Shown: piece after piece, positions 27,801 through 42,122 of the stretch
How the letters are laid out: every line of letters begins with the position of its first letter
How positions within the stretch are numbered: position 1 is the stretch's first letter
Source of the DNA: Litoditis marina
Lineage: Eukaryota; Nematoda; Chromadorea; Rhabditida; Rhabditidae
Assembly (NCBI GenBank): GCA_964036275.1
Contig: CAXIWQ010000208.1
Span: 62,001-126,000 of the forward strand
Direction of reading: 5' to 3'
DNA: 64,000 nucleotides
Translations under genes and position numbers: made by a program
Notes under the pieces: generated by a model
What the model was told of the DNA's origin: nothing
The model's input: the letters and a program-made list of their open reading frames with translations, nothing else
Databases searched by the model: none

Positions 27801-30800
27801 AATAATAATCCAAACCCTTCTTCACTGATTTTGAGTTGGACAATAATAATCCAAACCCTTCTTCACTGATTTGGAGTTGGACAATAATAATCCAGACCCT
27901 TCTTTACTGATTTGAAGTTGGACAACACTAATCCAAACCTTTCTTTACTGATTTGAAGTTGGACAACAATAATCCAAACTTTCTTCACTGATTTTGAGTT
28001 GGACAATAATAATCCAAACCCTTCTTTACTGATTTGGAGTTGGACAATAATAATCCAAACCCTTCTTCACTGATTTGGAGTTGGACAATAAAAACCTAAC
28101 CCTTCTTTACTGATTTTGAGCTTGGACAATAATAATCCAAACCCTTCTTTACTGATTTGAAGTTGGACAACAATAATCCAAACCTTTCTTTACTGGATTT
28201 TGAGTTGGACAATAATAATCCAAACCCTTCTTTACTGATTTGAAGTTGGACAATAATAATCCAAACCTTTCTTTACTGATTTTGAGTTGGAAAATGATAA
28301 TCCGTACCCTTCTTCACTGATTTTGAGCTTGGACAACAATAATCCAAACCCTTCTTTACTGATTTCGAGCTTGGACAATATAATCCAAACCCTTCTTCAC
28401 TGATTTTGAGTTGGACAATAATAATCCAAACCCTTCTTCACTGATTTGGAGTTGGACAATAAAAACCTAAACCCTTCTTTACTGATTTTGAGCTTGGACA
28501 ATAATAATCCAAACCCTTCTTTACTGATTTGAAGTTGGACAACAATAATCCAAACCTTTCTTTACTGATTTTGAGTTGGACAATAATAATCCAAACCCTT
28601 CTTTACTGATTTGAAGTTGGACAATAATAATCCAAACCTTTCTTTACTGATTTTGAGTTGGAAAATGATAATCCGTACCCTTCTTCACTGATTTTGAGCT
28701 TGGACAATAATAATCCAAACCCTTCTTTACTGATTTGAGTTGGACAATAATAATCCAAACCCTTCTTCACTGATTTTGAGTTGGACAATAATAATCCAAA
28801 CCCTTCTTCACTGATTTGGAGTTGGACAATAATAATCCAGACCCTTCTTTACTGATTTGAAGTTGGACAACACTAATCCAAACCCTTTCTTTACTGATTT
28901 GAAGTTGGACAACAATAATCCAAACTTTCTTCACTGATTTTGAGTTGGACAATAATAATCCAAACCCTTCTTTACTGATTTGGAGTTGGACAATAATAAT
29001 CCGAACCTTTCTTTACTGATTTTGAGTTGGAAAATAATAATCCGTACCCTTCTTTACTGATTTTGAGCTTGGACAATAATAATCCAAACCCTTCTTTACT
29101 GATTTTGAGTTGGACAATAATAATCCAAACCCTTCTTCACTGATTTTGAGTTGGACAATAATAATCCAAACCCTTCTTCACTGATTTGGAGTTGGACAAT
29201 AACAACCTAAACCCTTCTTTACTGATTTTGAGCTTGGACAATAATAATCCAAACCTTCTTTACTGATTTGAAGTTGGACAACAATAATCCAAACCTTTCT
29301 TCACTGATTTGAGTTGGACAATAATAATCCAAACCCTTCTTTACTGATTTGGAGTTGGACAATAATAATCCAAACCCTTCTTTACTGATTTTGAGTTGGA
29401 AAATAATAATCCAAACTCTTCTTTACTGATTTTGAGTTGGAAATAATAATCCAAACCCTTCTTTACTGATTTTGAGCTTGGACAATAATAATCCAAACCC
29501 TTCTTCACTGATTTTGAGTTGGACAATAATAATCCAAACCCTTCTTCACTGATTTTGAGTTGGACAATAATAATCCAAACCCTTCTTCACTGATTTGGAG
29601 TTGGACAATAATAATCCAAACCCTTCTTTACTGATTTGAAGTTGGACAACAATAATCCAAACCTTTCTTTACTGATTTGAAGTTGGACAACAATAATCCA
29701 AACTTTCTTCACTGATTTTGAGTTGGACAATAATAATCCAAACCCTTCTTTACTGATTTGGAGTTGGACAATAATAATCCAAACCCTTCTTTACTGATTT
29801 GAAGTTGGACAATAATAATCCGAACCTTTCTTTACTGATTTTGAGTTGGAAAATAATAATCCGTACCCTTCTTTACTGATTTTGAGCTTGGACAATAATA
29901 ATCCAAACCCTTCTTTACTGATTTTGAGTTGGACAATATAATCCAAACCCTTCTTCACTGATTTTGAGTTGGACAATACTAATCCAAACCCTTCTTCACT
30001 GATTTGGAGTTGGACAATAACAACCTAAACCCTTCTTTACTGATTTTGAGCTTGGACAATAATAATCCAAACCCTTCTTTACTGATTTGAAGTTGGACAA
30101 CAATAATCCAAACCTTTCTTCACTGATTTTGAGTTGGAAAATAATAATCCAAACCCTTCTTTACTGATTTGGAGTTGGACAATAATAATCCAAACCCTTC
30201 TTTACTGATTTGAAGTTGGACAACAATAATCCGAACCTTTCTTCACTGATTTTGAGTTGGAAAATAATAATCCGTACCCTTCTTTACTGATTTTGAGCTT
30301 GGACAATAATAATCCAAACCCTTCTTCACTGATTTTGAGTTGGACAATAATAATCCAAACCCTTCTTCACTGATTTGGAGTTGGAAAATAATAATCCAAA
30401 CCCTTCTTCACTGATTTGGAGTTGGACAATAACAACCTAAACCCTTCTTTACTGATTTTGAGCTTGGACAATAATAATCCAAACCCTTCTTTACTGATTT
30501 GAAGTTGGACAACAATAATCCAAACCTTTCTTCACTGATTTTGAGTTGGACAACAATAATCCAAACCTTTCTTCACTGATTTTGAGTTGGACAATAATAA
30601 TCCAAACCCTTCTTACTGATTTGGAGTTGGACAATAATAATCCAAACCCTTCTTTACTGATTTGAAGTTGGACAATAATAATCCGAACCTTTCTTTACTG
30701 ATTTTGAGTTGGAAAATAATAATCCGTACCCTTCTTTACTGATTTTGAGCTTGGACAATAATAATCCAAACCCTTCTTTACTGATTTTGAGTTGGACAAT

Positions 30801-33800
30801 AATAATCCAAACCCTTCTTCACTGATTTTGAGTTGGACAATAATAATCCAAACCCATCTTCACTGATTTGGAGTTGGACAATAACAACCTAAAACCCTTC
30901 TTTACTGATTTTGAGCTTGGACAATAATAATCCAAACCCTTCTTTACTGATTTGAAGTTGGACAACAATAATCCAAACCTTTCTTCACTGATTTTGAGTT
31001 GGACAATAATAATCCAAACCCTTCTTTACTGATTTGGAGTTGGACAATAATAATCCAAACCCTTCTTTACTGATTTTGAGTTGGACAATAATAATCCAAA
31101 CCCTTCTTTACTGATTTGGAGTTGGACAATAATAATCCAAACCCTTCTTTACTGATTTTGAGCTTGGAAAATAATAATCCAAACTCTTCTTTACTGATTT
31201 TGAGCTTGGACAACAATAATCCAAACCCTTCTTTACTGATTTCGAGCTTGGACAATAATAATCCAAACCCTTCTTCACTGATTTTGAGTTGGACAATAAT
31301 AATCCAAACCCTTCTTCACTGATTTGGAGTTGGACAATAAAAACCTAAACCCTTCTTTACTGATTTTGAGCTTGGACAATAATAATCCAAACCCTTCTTT
31401 ACTGATTTGAAGTTGGACAACAATAATCCAAACCTTTCTTTACTGATTTTGAGTTGGACAATAATAATCCAAACCCTTCTTTACTGATTTGAAGTTGGAC
31501 AATAATAATCCAAACCTTTCTTTACTGATTTTGAGTTGGAAAATGATAATCCGTACCCTTCTTCACTGATTTTGAGCTTGGACAATAATAATCCAAACCC
31601 TTCTTTACTGATTTTGAGTTGGACAATAATAATCCAAACCCTTCTTCACTGATTTTGAGTTGGACAATAATAATCCAAACCCTTCTTCACTGATTTGGAG
31701 TTGGACAATAACAACCTAAACCCTTCTTTACTGATTTTGAGCTTGGACAATAATAATCCAAACCCTTCTTTACTGATTTGAAGTTGGACAACAATAATCC
31801 AAACCTTTCTTCACTGATTTTGAGTTGGACAATAATAATCCAAACCCTTCTTTACTGATTTGGAGTTGGACAATAATAATCCAAACCCTTCTTTACTGAT
31901 TTTGAGTTGGAAAATAATAATCCAAACTCTTCTTTACTGATTTTGAGTTGGAAAATAATAATCCAAACCCTTCTTTACTGATTTTGAGCTTGGACAATAA
32001 TAATCCAAACCCTTCTTCACTGATTTTGAGTTGGACAATAATAATCCAAACCCTTCTTCACTGATTTTGAGTTGGACAATAATAATCCAAACCCTTCTTC
32101 ACTGATTTGGAGTTGGACAATAATAATCCAAACCCTTCTTTACTGATTTGAAGTTGGACAACAATAATCCAAACCTTTCTTTACTGATTTGAAGTTGGAC
32201 AACAATAATCCAAACTTTCTTCACTGATTTTGAGTTGGACAATAATAATCCAAACCCTTCTTTACTGATTTGGAGTTGGACAATAATAATCCAAACCCTT
32301 CTTTACTGATTTGAAGTTGGACAATAATAATCCGAACCTTTCTTTACTGATTTTGAGTTGGAAAATAATAATCCGTACCCTTCTTTACTGATTTTGAGCT
32401 TGGACAATAATAATCCAAACCCTTCTTTACTGATTTTGAGTTGGACAATAATAATCCAAACCCTTCTTCACTGATTTTGAGTTGGACAATACTAATCCAA
32501 ACCCTTCTTCACTGATTTGGAGTTGGACAATAACAACCTAAACCCTTCTTTACTGATTTTGAGCTTGGACAATAATAATCCAAACCCTTCTTTACTGATT
32601 TGAAGTTGGACAACAATAATCCAAACCTTTCTTCACTGATATTTTGAGTTGGAAAATAATAATCCAAACCCTTCTTTACTGATTTGGAGTTGGACAATAA
32701 TAATCCAAACCCTTCTTTACTGATTTTGAGTTGGACAATAATAATCCAAACCCTTCTTTACTGATTTGAAGTTGGACAATAATAATCCAAACCCTTCTTT
32801 ACTGATTTTGAGCTTGGAAAATAATAATCCAAACTCTTCTTTACTGATTTTGAGTTGGAAAATAATAATCCAAACCCTTCTTTACTGATTTTGAGCTTGG
32901 ACAATAATAATCCAAACCCTTCTTCACTGATTTTGAGTTGGACAATAATAATCCAAACCCTTCTTCACTGATTTGGAGTTGGAAAATAATAATCCAAACC
33001 CTTCTTCACTGATTTGGAGTTGGACAATAACAACCTAAACCCTTCTTTACTGATTTTGAGCTTGGACAATAATAATCCAAACCCTTCTTTACTGATTTGA
33101 AGTTGGACAACAATAATCCAAACCTTTCTTCACTGATTTTGAGTTGGACAATAATAATCCAAACCCTTCTTTACTGATTTGGAGTTGGACAATAATAATC
33201 CAAACCCTTCTTTACTGATTTTGAGTTGGACAATAATAATCCAAACCCTTCTTTACTGATTTTGAGTTGGACAATAATAATCCGAACCCTTCTTTACTGA
33301 TTTGAAGTTGTACAACAATAATCCAAACCTTTCTTCACTGATTTTGAGTTGGACAATAATAATCCAAACCCTTCTTTACTGATTTTGAGCTTGGACAATA
33401 ATAATCCAAACCCTTCTTTACTGATTTGAAGTTGGACAACAATAATCCAAACCTTTCTTTACTGATTTTGAGTTGGACAATAATAATCCAAACCCTTCTT
33501 TACTGATTTGAAGTTGGACAATAATAATCCAAACCTTTCTTTACTGATTTTGAGTTGGAAAATGATAATCCGTACCCTTCTTCACTGATTTTGAGCTTGG
33601 ACAATAATAATCCAAACCCTTCTTTACTGATTTTGAGTTGGACAATAATAATCCAAACCCTTCTTCACTGATTTTGAGTTGGACAATAATAATCCAAACC
33701 CTTCTTCACTGATTTGGAGTTGGACAATAATAATCCAAACCCTTCTTTACTGATTTGAAGTTGGACAACAATAATCCAAACCTTTCTTTACTGATTTGAA

Positions 33801-36098
33801 GTTGGACAACAATAATCCAAACCCTTCTTTACTGATTTGGAGTTGGACAATAATAATCCGAACCTTTCTTTACTGATTTTGAGTTGGAAAATAATAATCC
33901 GTACCCTTCTTTACTGATTTTGAGCTTGGACAATAATAATCCAAACCCTTCTTTACTGATTTTGAGTTGGACAATAATAATCCAAACCCTTCTTCACTGA
34001 TTTTGAGTTGGACAATAATAATCCAAACCCTTCTTCACTGATTTGGAGTTGGACAATAACAACCTAAACCCTTCTTTACTGATTTTGAGCTTGGACAATA
34101 ATAATCCAAACCCTTCTTTACTGATTTGAAGTTGGACAACAATAATCCAAACCTTTCTTCACTGATTTTGAGTTGGACAATAATAATCCAAACCCTTCTT
34201 TACTGATTTGGAGTTGGACAATAATAATCCAAACCCTTCTTTACTGATTTTGAGTTGGACAATAATAATCCAAACCCTTCTTTACTGATTTGAAGTTGGA
34301 CAATAATAATCCAAACCCTTCTTTACTGATTTTGAGCTTGGAAAATAATAATCCAAACTCTTCTTTACTGATTTTGAGTTGGAAAATAATAATCCAAACC
34401 CTTCTTTACTGATTTTGAGCTTGGACAATAATAATCCAAACCCTTCTTCACTGATTTTGAGTTGGACAATAATAATCCAAACCCTTCTTCACTGATTTTG
34501 AGTTGGACAATAATAATCCAAACCCTTCTTCACTGATTTGGAGTTGGACAATAATAATCCAAACCCTTCTTTACTGATTTGAAGTTGGACAACAATAATC
34601 CAAACCTTTCTTTACTGATTTGAAGTTGGACAACAATAATCCAAACTTTCTTCACTGATTTTGAGTTGGACAATAATAATCCAAACCCTTCTTTACTGAT
34701 TTGGAGTTGGACAATAATAATCCAAACCCTTCTTTACTGATTTGAAGTTGGACAATAATAATCCGAACCTTTCTTTACTGATTTTGAGTTGGAAAATAAT
34801 AATCCGTACCCTTCTTTACTGATTTTGAGCTTGGACAATAATAATCCAAACCCTTCTTTACTGATTTTGAGTTGGACAATAATAATCCAAACCCTTCTTC
34901 ACTGATTTTGAGTTGGACAATAATAATCCAAACCCTTCTTCACTGATTTGGAGTTGGACAATAACAACCTAAACCCTTCTTTACTGATTTTGAGCTTGGA
35001 CAATAATAATCCAAACCCTTCTTTACTGATTTGAAGTTGGACAACAATAATCCAAACCTTTCTTCACTGATTTTGAGTTGGACAATAATAATCCAAACCC
35101 TTCTTTACTGATTTGGAGTTGGACAATAATAATCCAAACCCTTCTTTACTGATTTTGAGTTGGACAATAATAATCCAAACCCTTCTTTACTGATTTGAAG
35201 TTGGACAATAATAATCCAAACCCTTCTTTACTGATTTTGAGCTTGGAAAATAATAATCCAAACTCTTCTTTACTGATTTTGAGTTGGAAAATAATAATCC
35301 AAACCCTTCTTTACTGATTTTGAGCTTGGACAATAATAATCCAAACCCTTCTTCACTGATTTTGAGTTGGACAATAATAATCCAAACCCTTCTTCACTGA
35401 TTTGGAGTTGGAAAATAATAATCCAAACCCTTCTTCACTGATTTGGAGTTGGACAATAACAACCTAAACCCTTCTTTACTGATTTTGAGCTTGGACAATA
35501 ATAATCCAAACGCTTCTTCACTGATTTGAAGTTGGACAACAATAATCCAAACCTTTCTTCACTGATTTTGAGTTGGACAATAATAATCCAAACCCTTCTT
35601 TACTGATTTGGAGTTGGACAATAATAATCCAAACCCTTCTTTACTGATTTTGAGTTGGACAATAATAATCCAAACCCTTCTTTACTGATTTTGAGTTGGA
35701 CAATAATAATCCGAACCCTTCTTTACTGATTTGAAGTTGTACAACAATAATCCAAACCTTTCTTCACTGATTTTGAGTTGGACAATAATAATCCAAACCC
35801 TTCTTTACTGATTTGGAGTTGGACAATAATAATCCAAACCCTTCTTTACTGATTTTGAGCTGGACAATAATAATCCAAACCCTTCTTTACTGATTTGAAG
35901 TTGGACAATAATAATCCAAACCCTTCTTTACTGATTTTGAGCTTGGAAAATAATAATCCAAACTCTTCTTTACTGATTTTGAGTTGGAAAATAATATTCC
36001 AAACCCTTCTTTACTGATTTTGAGCTTGGACAATAATAATCCAAACCCTTCTTCACTGATTTTGAGTTGGACAATAATAATCCAAACCCTTCTTCACT
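21877..36098 (-). repeat. Satellite A array, reverse orientation
   Basis: About 14.2 kb of the same 41-bp monomer as 1-7846 but on the minus strand (core GGACAATAATAATCCAAACC on the + strand). Sequence is cleaner than the left array, with few homopolymer losses. Marker variants such as AACAACCTAAACCC recur roughly every 10 monomers. A composite five-unit block recurs essentially unchanged at 23046-23234, 25928-26116, 27244-27432 and 31067-31255, showing higher-order amplification. Short open frames here are periodicity artefacts. Confidence 0.97.
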
Positions 36099-36874
36099 AT
36101 TCCAATCGCGCAATTTTTGCAGGTTTCAAGAATGTTCTAAGACTCAATGATTTCAGATCTGAATTATTCCAATCGCGCAATTTTTGCAGGTTTTAAGAAT
36201 GTTCTAAGACTCGATGATTTCAGATCTGAATTATTCCAATCGCGCAATTTTTGCAGGTTTCAAGAATGTTCTAAGACTCGATCATTTCAGATCTGGATTA
36301 TTCCAATCGCGCAATTTTTGCAGGTTTTAAGAATGTTCTAAGACTCGATCATTTCCGATCTGAATTGTTCCAAATCGCGCAATTTTTGCATGTTTGAAGA
36401 ATGTTCTAAGACTCGATCATTTCCGATCTGAATTGTTCAAAATCGCGCAATTTTTGCAGGTTTTAAGAAGGTTCTAAGACTCGATCATTTCCGATCTGAA
36501 TTGTTCCAAATCGCGCAATTTTTGCAGGTTTTAAGAATGTTCTAAGACTCGATCATTTCAGATCTGAATTATTCCGATCGCGCAATTTTCTCAGGTTTCA
36601 AGAATGTTCTAAGACTCGATCATTTCAGATCTGGATTATTCAAATCGCGCAATTTTTGCAGGTTTTAAGAATGTTCTAAGACTCGATCATTTCCGATCTG
36701 AATTGTTCCAAATCGCGCAATTTTTGCAGGTTTTAAGAATGTTCTAAGACTCGATCATTTCCGATCTAAATTGTTTCAAATCGCGCAATTTTCTCAGGTT
36801 TTAAGAATGTTCTAAGACTCGATCATTTCCGATCTGAATTGTTCCAAATCGCGCAATTTTTGCAGGTTTTAAGA
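36099..36874. repeat. Satellite B array, first part (67-bp monomer)
   Basis: Starts abruptly after a truncated satellite A unit. Monomers of 67-68 bp contain ATTCCAATCGCGCAATTTTT, GCAGGTTTTAAGAATGTTCT and AAGACTCGATCATTTCAGAT; successive CGCG positions are 67 bp apart (36107, 36174). No gene. Confidence 0.95.
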
Positions 36875-37170
36875 ATGTTATTATGGGAATATGTGCTCAG
36901 TGAAAGGTGCCACTCAAAATCGTTTCGACCCTGATTCAAGACGATTTTGGTGTTGCTCTCAGAGGGTTGGGTCATCATCAGTTGAACCCCTCTGAGAACT
37001 TGAAAAACAGGACGAGAAGACTTACGAGAAGACAAGAGGTTTTAAGAATGTTTGAGACATCAACTGATGATGACCCAACCCTCTGAGAGCAACACCAAAA
37101 TCGTCTTGAATCAGGGTCGAAACGATTTCGAGTGGCACCTTTCACTGAGCACATATTCCCATAATAACAT
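36875..37170. mobile_element. Foldback (MITE-like) insertion with 111-bp arms
   Basis: Arms 36875-36985 and 37060-37170 are reverse complements over 111 bp with a single mismatch seen (A against G in the CACTC(A/G)AAATCG segment). The 74-bp loop includes AGGTTTTAAGAATGTT, which is also a piece of the satellite B monomer. Outer ends read ATGTTATTATGGG and CCCATAATAACAT. No transposase; no clear target duplication found. Confidence 0.8.
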
Positions 37171-37218
37171 ACAAAAGTCTTAATGACAACAAATATTTTT
37201 GTTTTAAATAAATATAAC
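37171..37218. other. Short non-satellite AT-rich tail after the foldback element
   Basis: About 48 bp (ACAAAAGTCTTAATGAC.., ..TTTAAATAAATATAAC) that match neither satellite B nor the foldback arms before satellite B resumes at GGTTTTAAGAATG. Confidence 0.6.
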
Positions 37219-40200
37219 AATGGTTTTAAGAATGTTCTAAGACTCGATCATTTCAGATCTGGATTATTCCAATCGCGCAATTTTTGCAGGTTTTAAGAAT
37301 GTTCTAAGACTCGATCATTTCCGATCTGAATTGTTCCAAATCGCGCAATTTTTGCAGGTTTTAAGAAGGTTCTAAGACTCGATCATTTCCGATCTAAATT
37401 GTTCAAATCGCGCAATTTTTGCAGGTTTTAAGAATGTTCTAAGACTCGATCATTTCCGATCTAAATTGTTTCAAATCGCGCAATTTTTGCAGGTTTGAAG
37501 AAAGTTCTAAGAGTCGATCATTTCAGATCTGAATTATTCCGATCGCGCAATTTTCTCAGGTTTTAAGAATGTTCTAAGACTCGATCATTTCCGATCTGAA
37601 TTGTTCCGAATCGCGCAATTTTTGCAGGTTTTAAGAATGTTCTGAGACTCGATCATTTCCGATCCGAATTATTCCAATCGCGCAATTCTCGCAGGTTTTA
37701 AGAATGTTCTGAGACTCGATCATTTCAGATCTGGATTATTCCAATCGCGCAATTCGCAGGTTTTAAGAATGTTCTGAGACTCGATCATTTCCGATCTGAA
37801 TTATTCCAATCGCGATCATCTCAGATCTGAATTATTCCAATCGCGCAATTTTTGCTGGTTTTAAGAATGTTCTAAGATTTTCGCAGGTTTAAGGAATGTT
37901 CTAAGACTCGATGATTTCAGATCTGAATTATTCCAATCGCGCAATTTTTGCAGGTTTTTCTAGAATGTTCTGAGACTCGATAATTTCAGATCTGGATTAT
38001 TCCAATCGCGCAATTTTGCAGGTTTTAAGAATGTTCTAAGACTCGATCATTTCAGATCTGAGTTATTCCAATCGCGCAATTTTTGCATGTTTGAAGAATG
38101 TTCTAAGACTCGATCATTTCCGATCTGAATTGTTCAAAATCGCGCAATTTTTGCAGGTTTTAAGAAGGTTCTAAGACTCGATCATTTCCGATCTAAATTG
38201 TTCCAAATCGCGCAATTTTTGCAGGTTTTAAGAATGTTCTAAGACTCGATCATTTCCGATCTAAATTGTTTCAAATCGCGCAATTTTGCAGGTTTGAAGA
38301 AAGTTCTAAGAGTCGATCATTTCAGATCTGAATTATTCCGATCGCGCAATTTTCTCAGGTTTTAAGAATGTTCTAAGACTCGATCATTTCCGATCTGAAT
38401 TGTTCCAACTCGCGCAATTTTTGCAGGTTTCAAGAATGTTCTAAGACTCGATCATATCAGATCTGGATTATTCCAATCGCGAAATTTGTGCAGGTTTTAA
38501 GAAGGTTCTAAGACTCGATCATTTCCGATCTGAATTGTTCCGAATCGCGCAATTTTTGCAGGTTTTAAGAATGTTCTATGACTCGATCATTTCCGATCTG
38601 AATTGTTCCAAATCGCGCAATTTTTGCAGGTTTTAAGAATGTTCTAAGACTCGATCATTTCAGATCTGGATTATTCCAATCGCGCAATTTTTGCAGGTTT
38701 TAAGAATGTTTTGAGACTCGATGATTTCAGATCTGAATTATTCCAATCGCGCAATTTTTGCAGGTTTTTCTAGAATGTTCTGAGACTCGATCATTTCAGA
38801 TCTGGATTATTCCAATCGCGCAATTTTGCAGGTTTTAAGAATGTTCTAAGACTCGATCATTTCAGATCTGAGTTATTCCAATCGCGCAATTTTTGCATGT
38901 TTGAAGAATGTTTTAAGACTCGATCATTTCTATATCTGAATTGTTCAAAATCGCGCATATTTTGCAGGTTTTAAGGAGGTTCTAAGACTCGATCATTTCC
39001 GATCTAAATTGTTCCAAATCGCGCAATTTTTGCAGGTTTTAGGAATGTTCTAAGACTCGATCATTTCCGATCTAAATTGTTTCAAATCGCGCAATTTTTG
39101 CAGGTTTGAAGAAAGTTCTAAGAGTCGATCATTTCAGATCTGAATTATTCCGATCGCGCAATTTTCTCAGGTTTTAAGAATGTTCTAAGACTCGATCATT
39201 TCCGATCTGAATTGTTCCAACTCGCGCAATTTTTGCAGGTTTCAAGAATGTTCTAAGACTCGATCATATCAGATCTGGATTATTCCAATCGCGAAATTTT
39301 TGCAGGTTTTAAGAAGGTTCTAAGACTCGATCATTTCCGATCTGAATTGTTCCGAATCGCGCAATTTTTGCAGGTTTTAAGAATGTTCCATGACTCGATC
39401 ATTTCCGATCTGAATTGTTCCAAATCGCGCAATTTTTGCAGGTTTTAAGAATGTTCTAAGACTCGATCATTTCAGATCTGGATTATTCCAATCGCGCAAT
39501 TTTTGCAGGTTTTAAGAATGTTTTAAGACTCGATGATTTCAGATCTGAATTATTCCAATCGCGCAATTTTTGCAGGTTTTTCTAGAATGTTCTGAGACTC
39601 GATCATTTCAGATCTGGATTATTCCAATCGCGCAATTTTGCAGGTTTTAAGAATGTTCTAAGACTCGATCATTTCAGATCTGAGTTATTCCAATCGCGCA
39701 ATTTTTGCATGTTTGAAGAATGTTTTAAGACTCGATCATTTCCGATCTGAATTGTTCAAAATCGCGCATATTTTGCAGGTTTTAAGGAGGTTCTAAGACT
39801 CGATCATTTCCGATCTAAATTGTTCCAAATCGCGCAATTTTTGCAGGTTTTAGGAATGTTCTAAGACTCGATCATTTCCGATCTAAATTGTTTCAAATCG
39901 CGCAATTTTTGCAGGTTTGAAGAAAGTTCTAAGAGTCGATCATTTCAGATCTGAATTATTCCGATCGCGCAATTTTTGCAGGTTTTAGGAATGTTCTAAG
40001 ACTCGATCATTTCCGATCTAAATTGTTCCAAATCTCGCAATTTTTGCAGGTTTCAAGAAGGTTCTAAGACTCGATCATTTCCGATCTGAATTGTTCCAAA
40101 TTGCGCAATTTTTGCAGGTTTCAAGAAGGTTTTGAGACTCGATCATTTCCGATCTGAATTATTCCAATCGCAATCATCTCAGATCTGAATTATTCCAATC

Positions 40201-42122
40201 GCGCAATTTTTGCTGGTTTTAAGAATGTTCTAAGACTCGATCATTTCAGATCTGAGTTATTCCCATCGCGCAATTTTTGCATGTTTTAAGAATGTTCTAT
40301 GACTCGATCATTTCCGATCTGAATTGTTCCAAATCGCGCAATTTTTGCAGGTTTTAAGAATGTTCTAAGACTCGATCATTTCAGATCTGGATTATTCCAA
40401 TCGCGCAATTTTTGCAGGTTTTAAGAATGTTTTAAGACTCGATGATTTCAGATCTGAATTATTCCAATCGCGCAATTTTTGCAGGTTTTTCTAGAATGTT
40501 CTGAGACTCGATCATTTCAGATCTGGATTATTCCAATCGCGCAATTTTGCAGGTTTTAAGAATGTTCTAAGACTCGATCATTTCAGATCTGAGTTATTCC
40601 AATCGCGCAATTTTTGCATGTTTGAAGAATGTTTTAAGACTCGATCATTTCTATATCTGAATTGTTCAAAATCGCGCATATTTTGCAGGTTTTAAGGAGG
40701 TTCTAAGACTCGATCATTTCCGATCTAAATTGTTCCAAATCGCGCAATTTTTGCAGGTTTTAGGAATGTTCTAAGACTCGATCATTTCCGATCTAAATTG
40801 TTTCAAATCGCGCAATTTTTGCAGGTTTGAAGAAAGTTCTAAGAGTCGATCATTTCAGATCTGAATTATTCCGATCGCGCAATTTTCTCAGGTTTTAAGA
40901 ATGTTCTAAGACTCGATCATTTCCGATCTGAATTGTTCCAACTCGCGCAATTTTTGCAGGTTTCAAGAATGTTCTAAGACTCGATCATATCAGATCTGGA
41001 TTATTCCAATCGCGAAATTTTTGCAGGTTTTAAGAAGGTTCTAAGACTCGATCATTTCCGATCTGAATTGTTCCGAATCGCGCAATTTTTGCAGGTTTTA
41101 AGAATGTTCCATGACTCGATCATTTCCGATCTGAATTGTTCCAAATCGCGCAATTTTTGCAGGTTTTAAGAATGTTCTAAGACTCGATCATTTCAGATCT
41201 GGATTATTCCAATCGCGCAATTTTTGCAGGTTTTAAGAATGTTTTAAGACTCGATGATTTCAGATCTGAATTATTCCAATCGCGCAATTTTTGCAGGTTT
41301 TTCTAGAATGTTCTGAGACTCGATCATTTCAGATCTGGATTATTCCAATCGCGCAATTTTGCAGGTTTTAAGAATGTTCTAAGACTCGATCATTTCAGAT
41401 CTGAGTTATTCCAATCGCGCAATTTTTGCATGTTTGAAGAATGTTTTAAGACTCGATCATTTCCGATCTGAATTGTTCAAAATCGCGCATATTTTGCAGG
41501 TTTTAAGGAGGTTCTAAGACTCGATCATTTCCGATCTAAATTGTTCCAAATCGCGCAATTTTTGCAGGTTTTAGGAATGTTCTAAGACTCGATCATTTCG
41601 ATCTAAATTGTTTCAAATCGCGCAATTTTTGCAGGTTTGAAGAAAGTTCTAAGAGTCGATCATTTCAGATCTGAATTATTCCGATCGCGCAATTTTTGCA
41701 GGTTTTAGGAATGTTCTAAGACTCGATCATTTCCGATCTAAATTGTTCCAAATCTCGCAATTTTTGCAGGTTTCAAGAAGGTTCTAAGACTCGATCATTT
41801 CCGATCTGAATTGTTCCAAATTGCGCAATTTTTGCAGGTTTCAAGAAGGTTCTGAGACTCGATCATTTCCGATCTGAATTATTCCAATCGCAATCATCTC
41901 AGATCTGAATTATTCCAATCGCGCAATTTTTGCTGGTTTTAAGAATGTTCTAAGACTCGATCATTTCAGATCTGAGTTATTCCCATCGCGCAATTTTTGC
42001 ATGTTTTGCATGTTTTAAGACTCGATCATTTCCGATCTGAATTGTTCCAAATCGCGCAATTTTTGCAGGTTTTAAGAATGTTCTAAGACTCGATCATTTC
42101 AGACCTGGATTATTCCAATCGC
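37219..42122. repeat. Satellite B array, second part, with 1721-bp higher-order repeat
   Basis: Same 67-bp monomer. The rare variant TTTCTATATCTGAATTG occurs at about 38929 and 40650, and TTTCCGATCTGAATTGTTCA linked to GCGCATATTTTGC at about 39740 and 41461. Both pairs are 1721 bp apart, with matching sequence around them, so a block of about 25 monomers was duplicated. Within it a shorter copy lies about 812 bp away. No gene. Confidence 0.93.
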
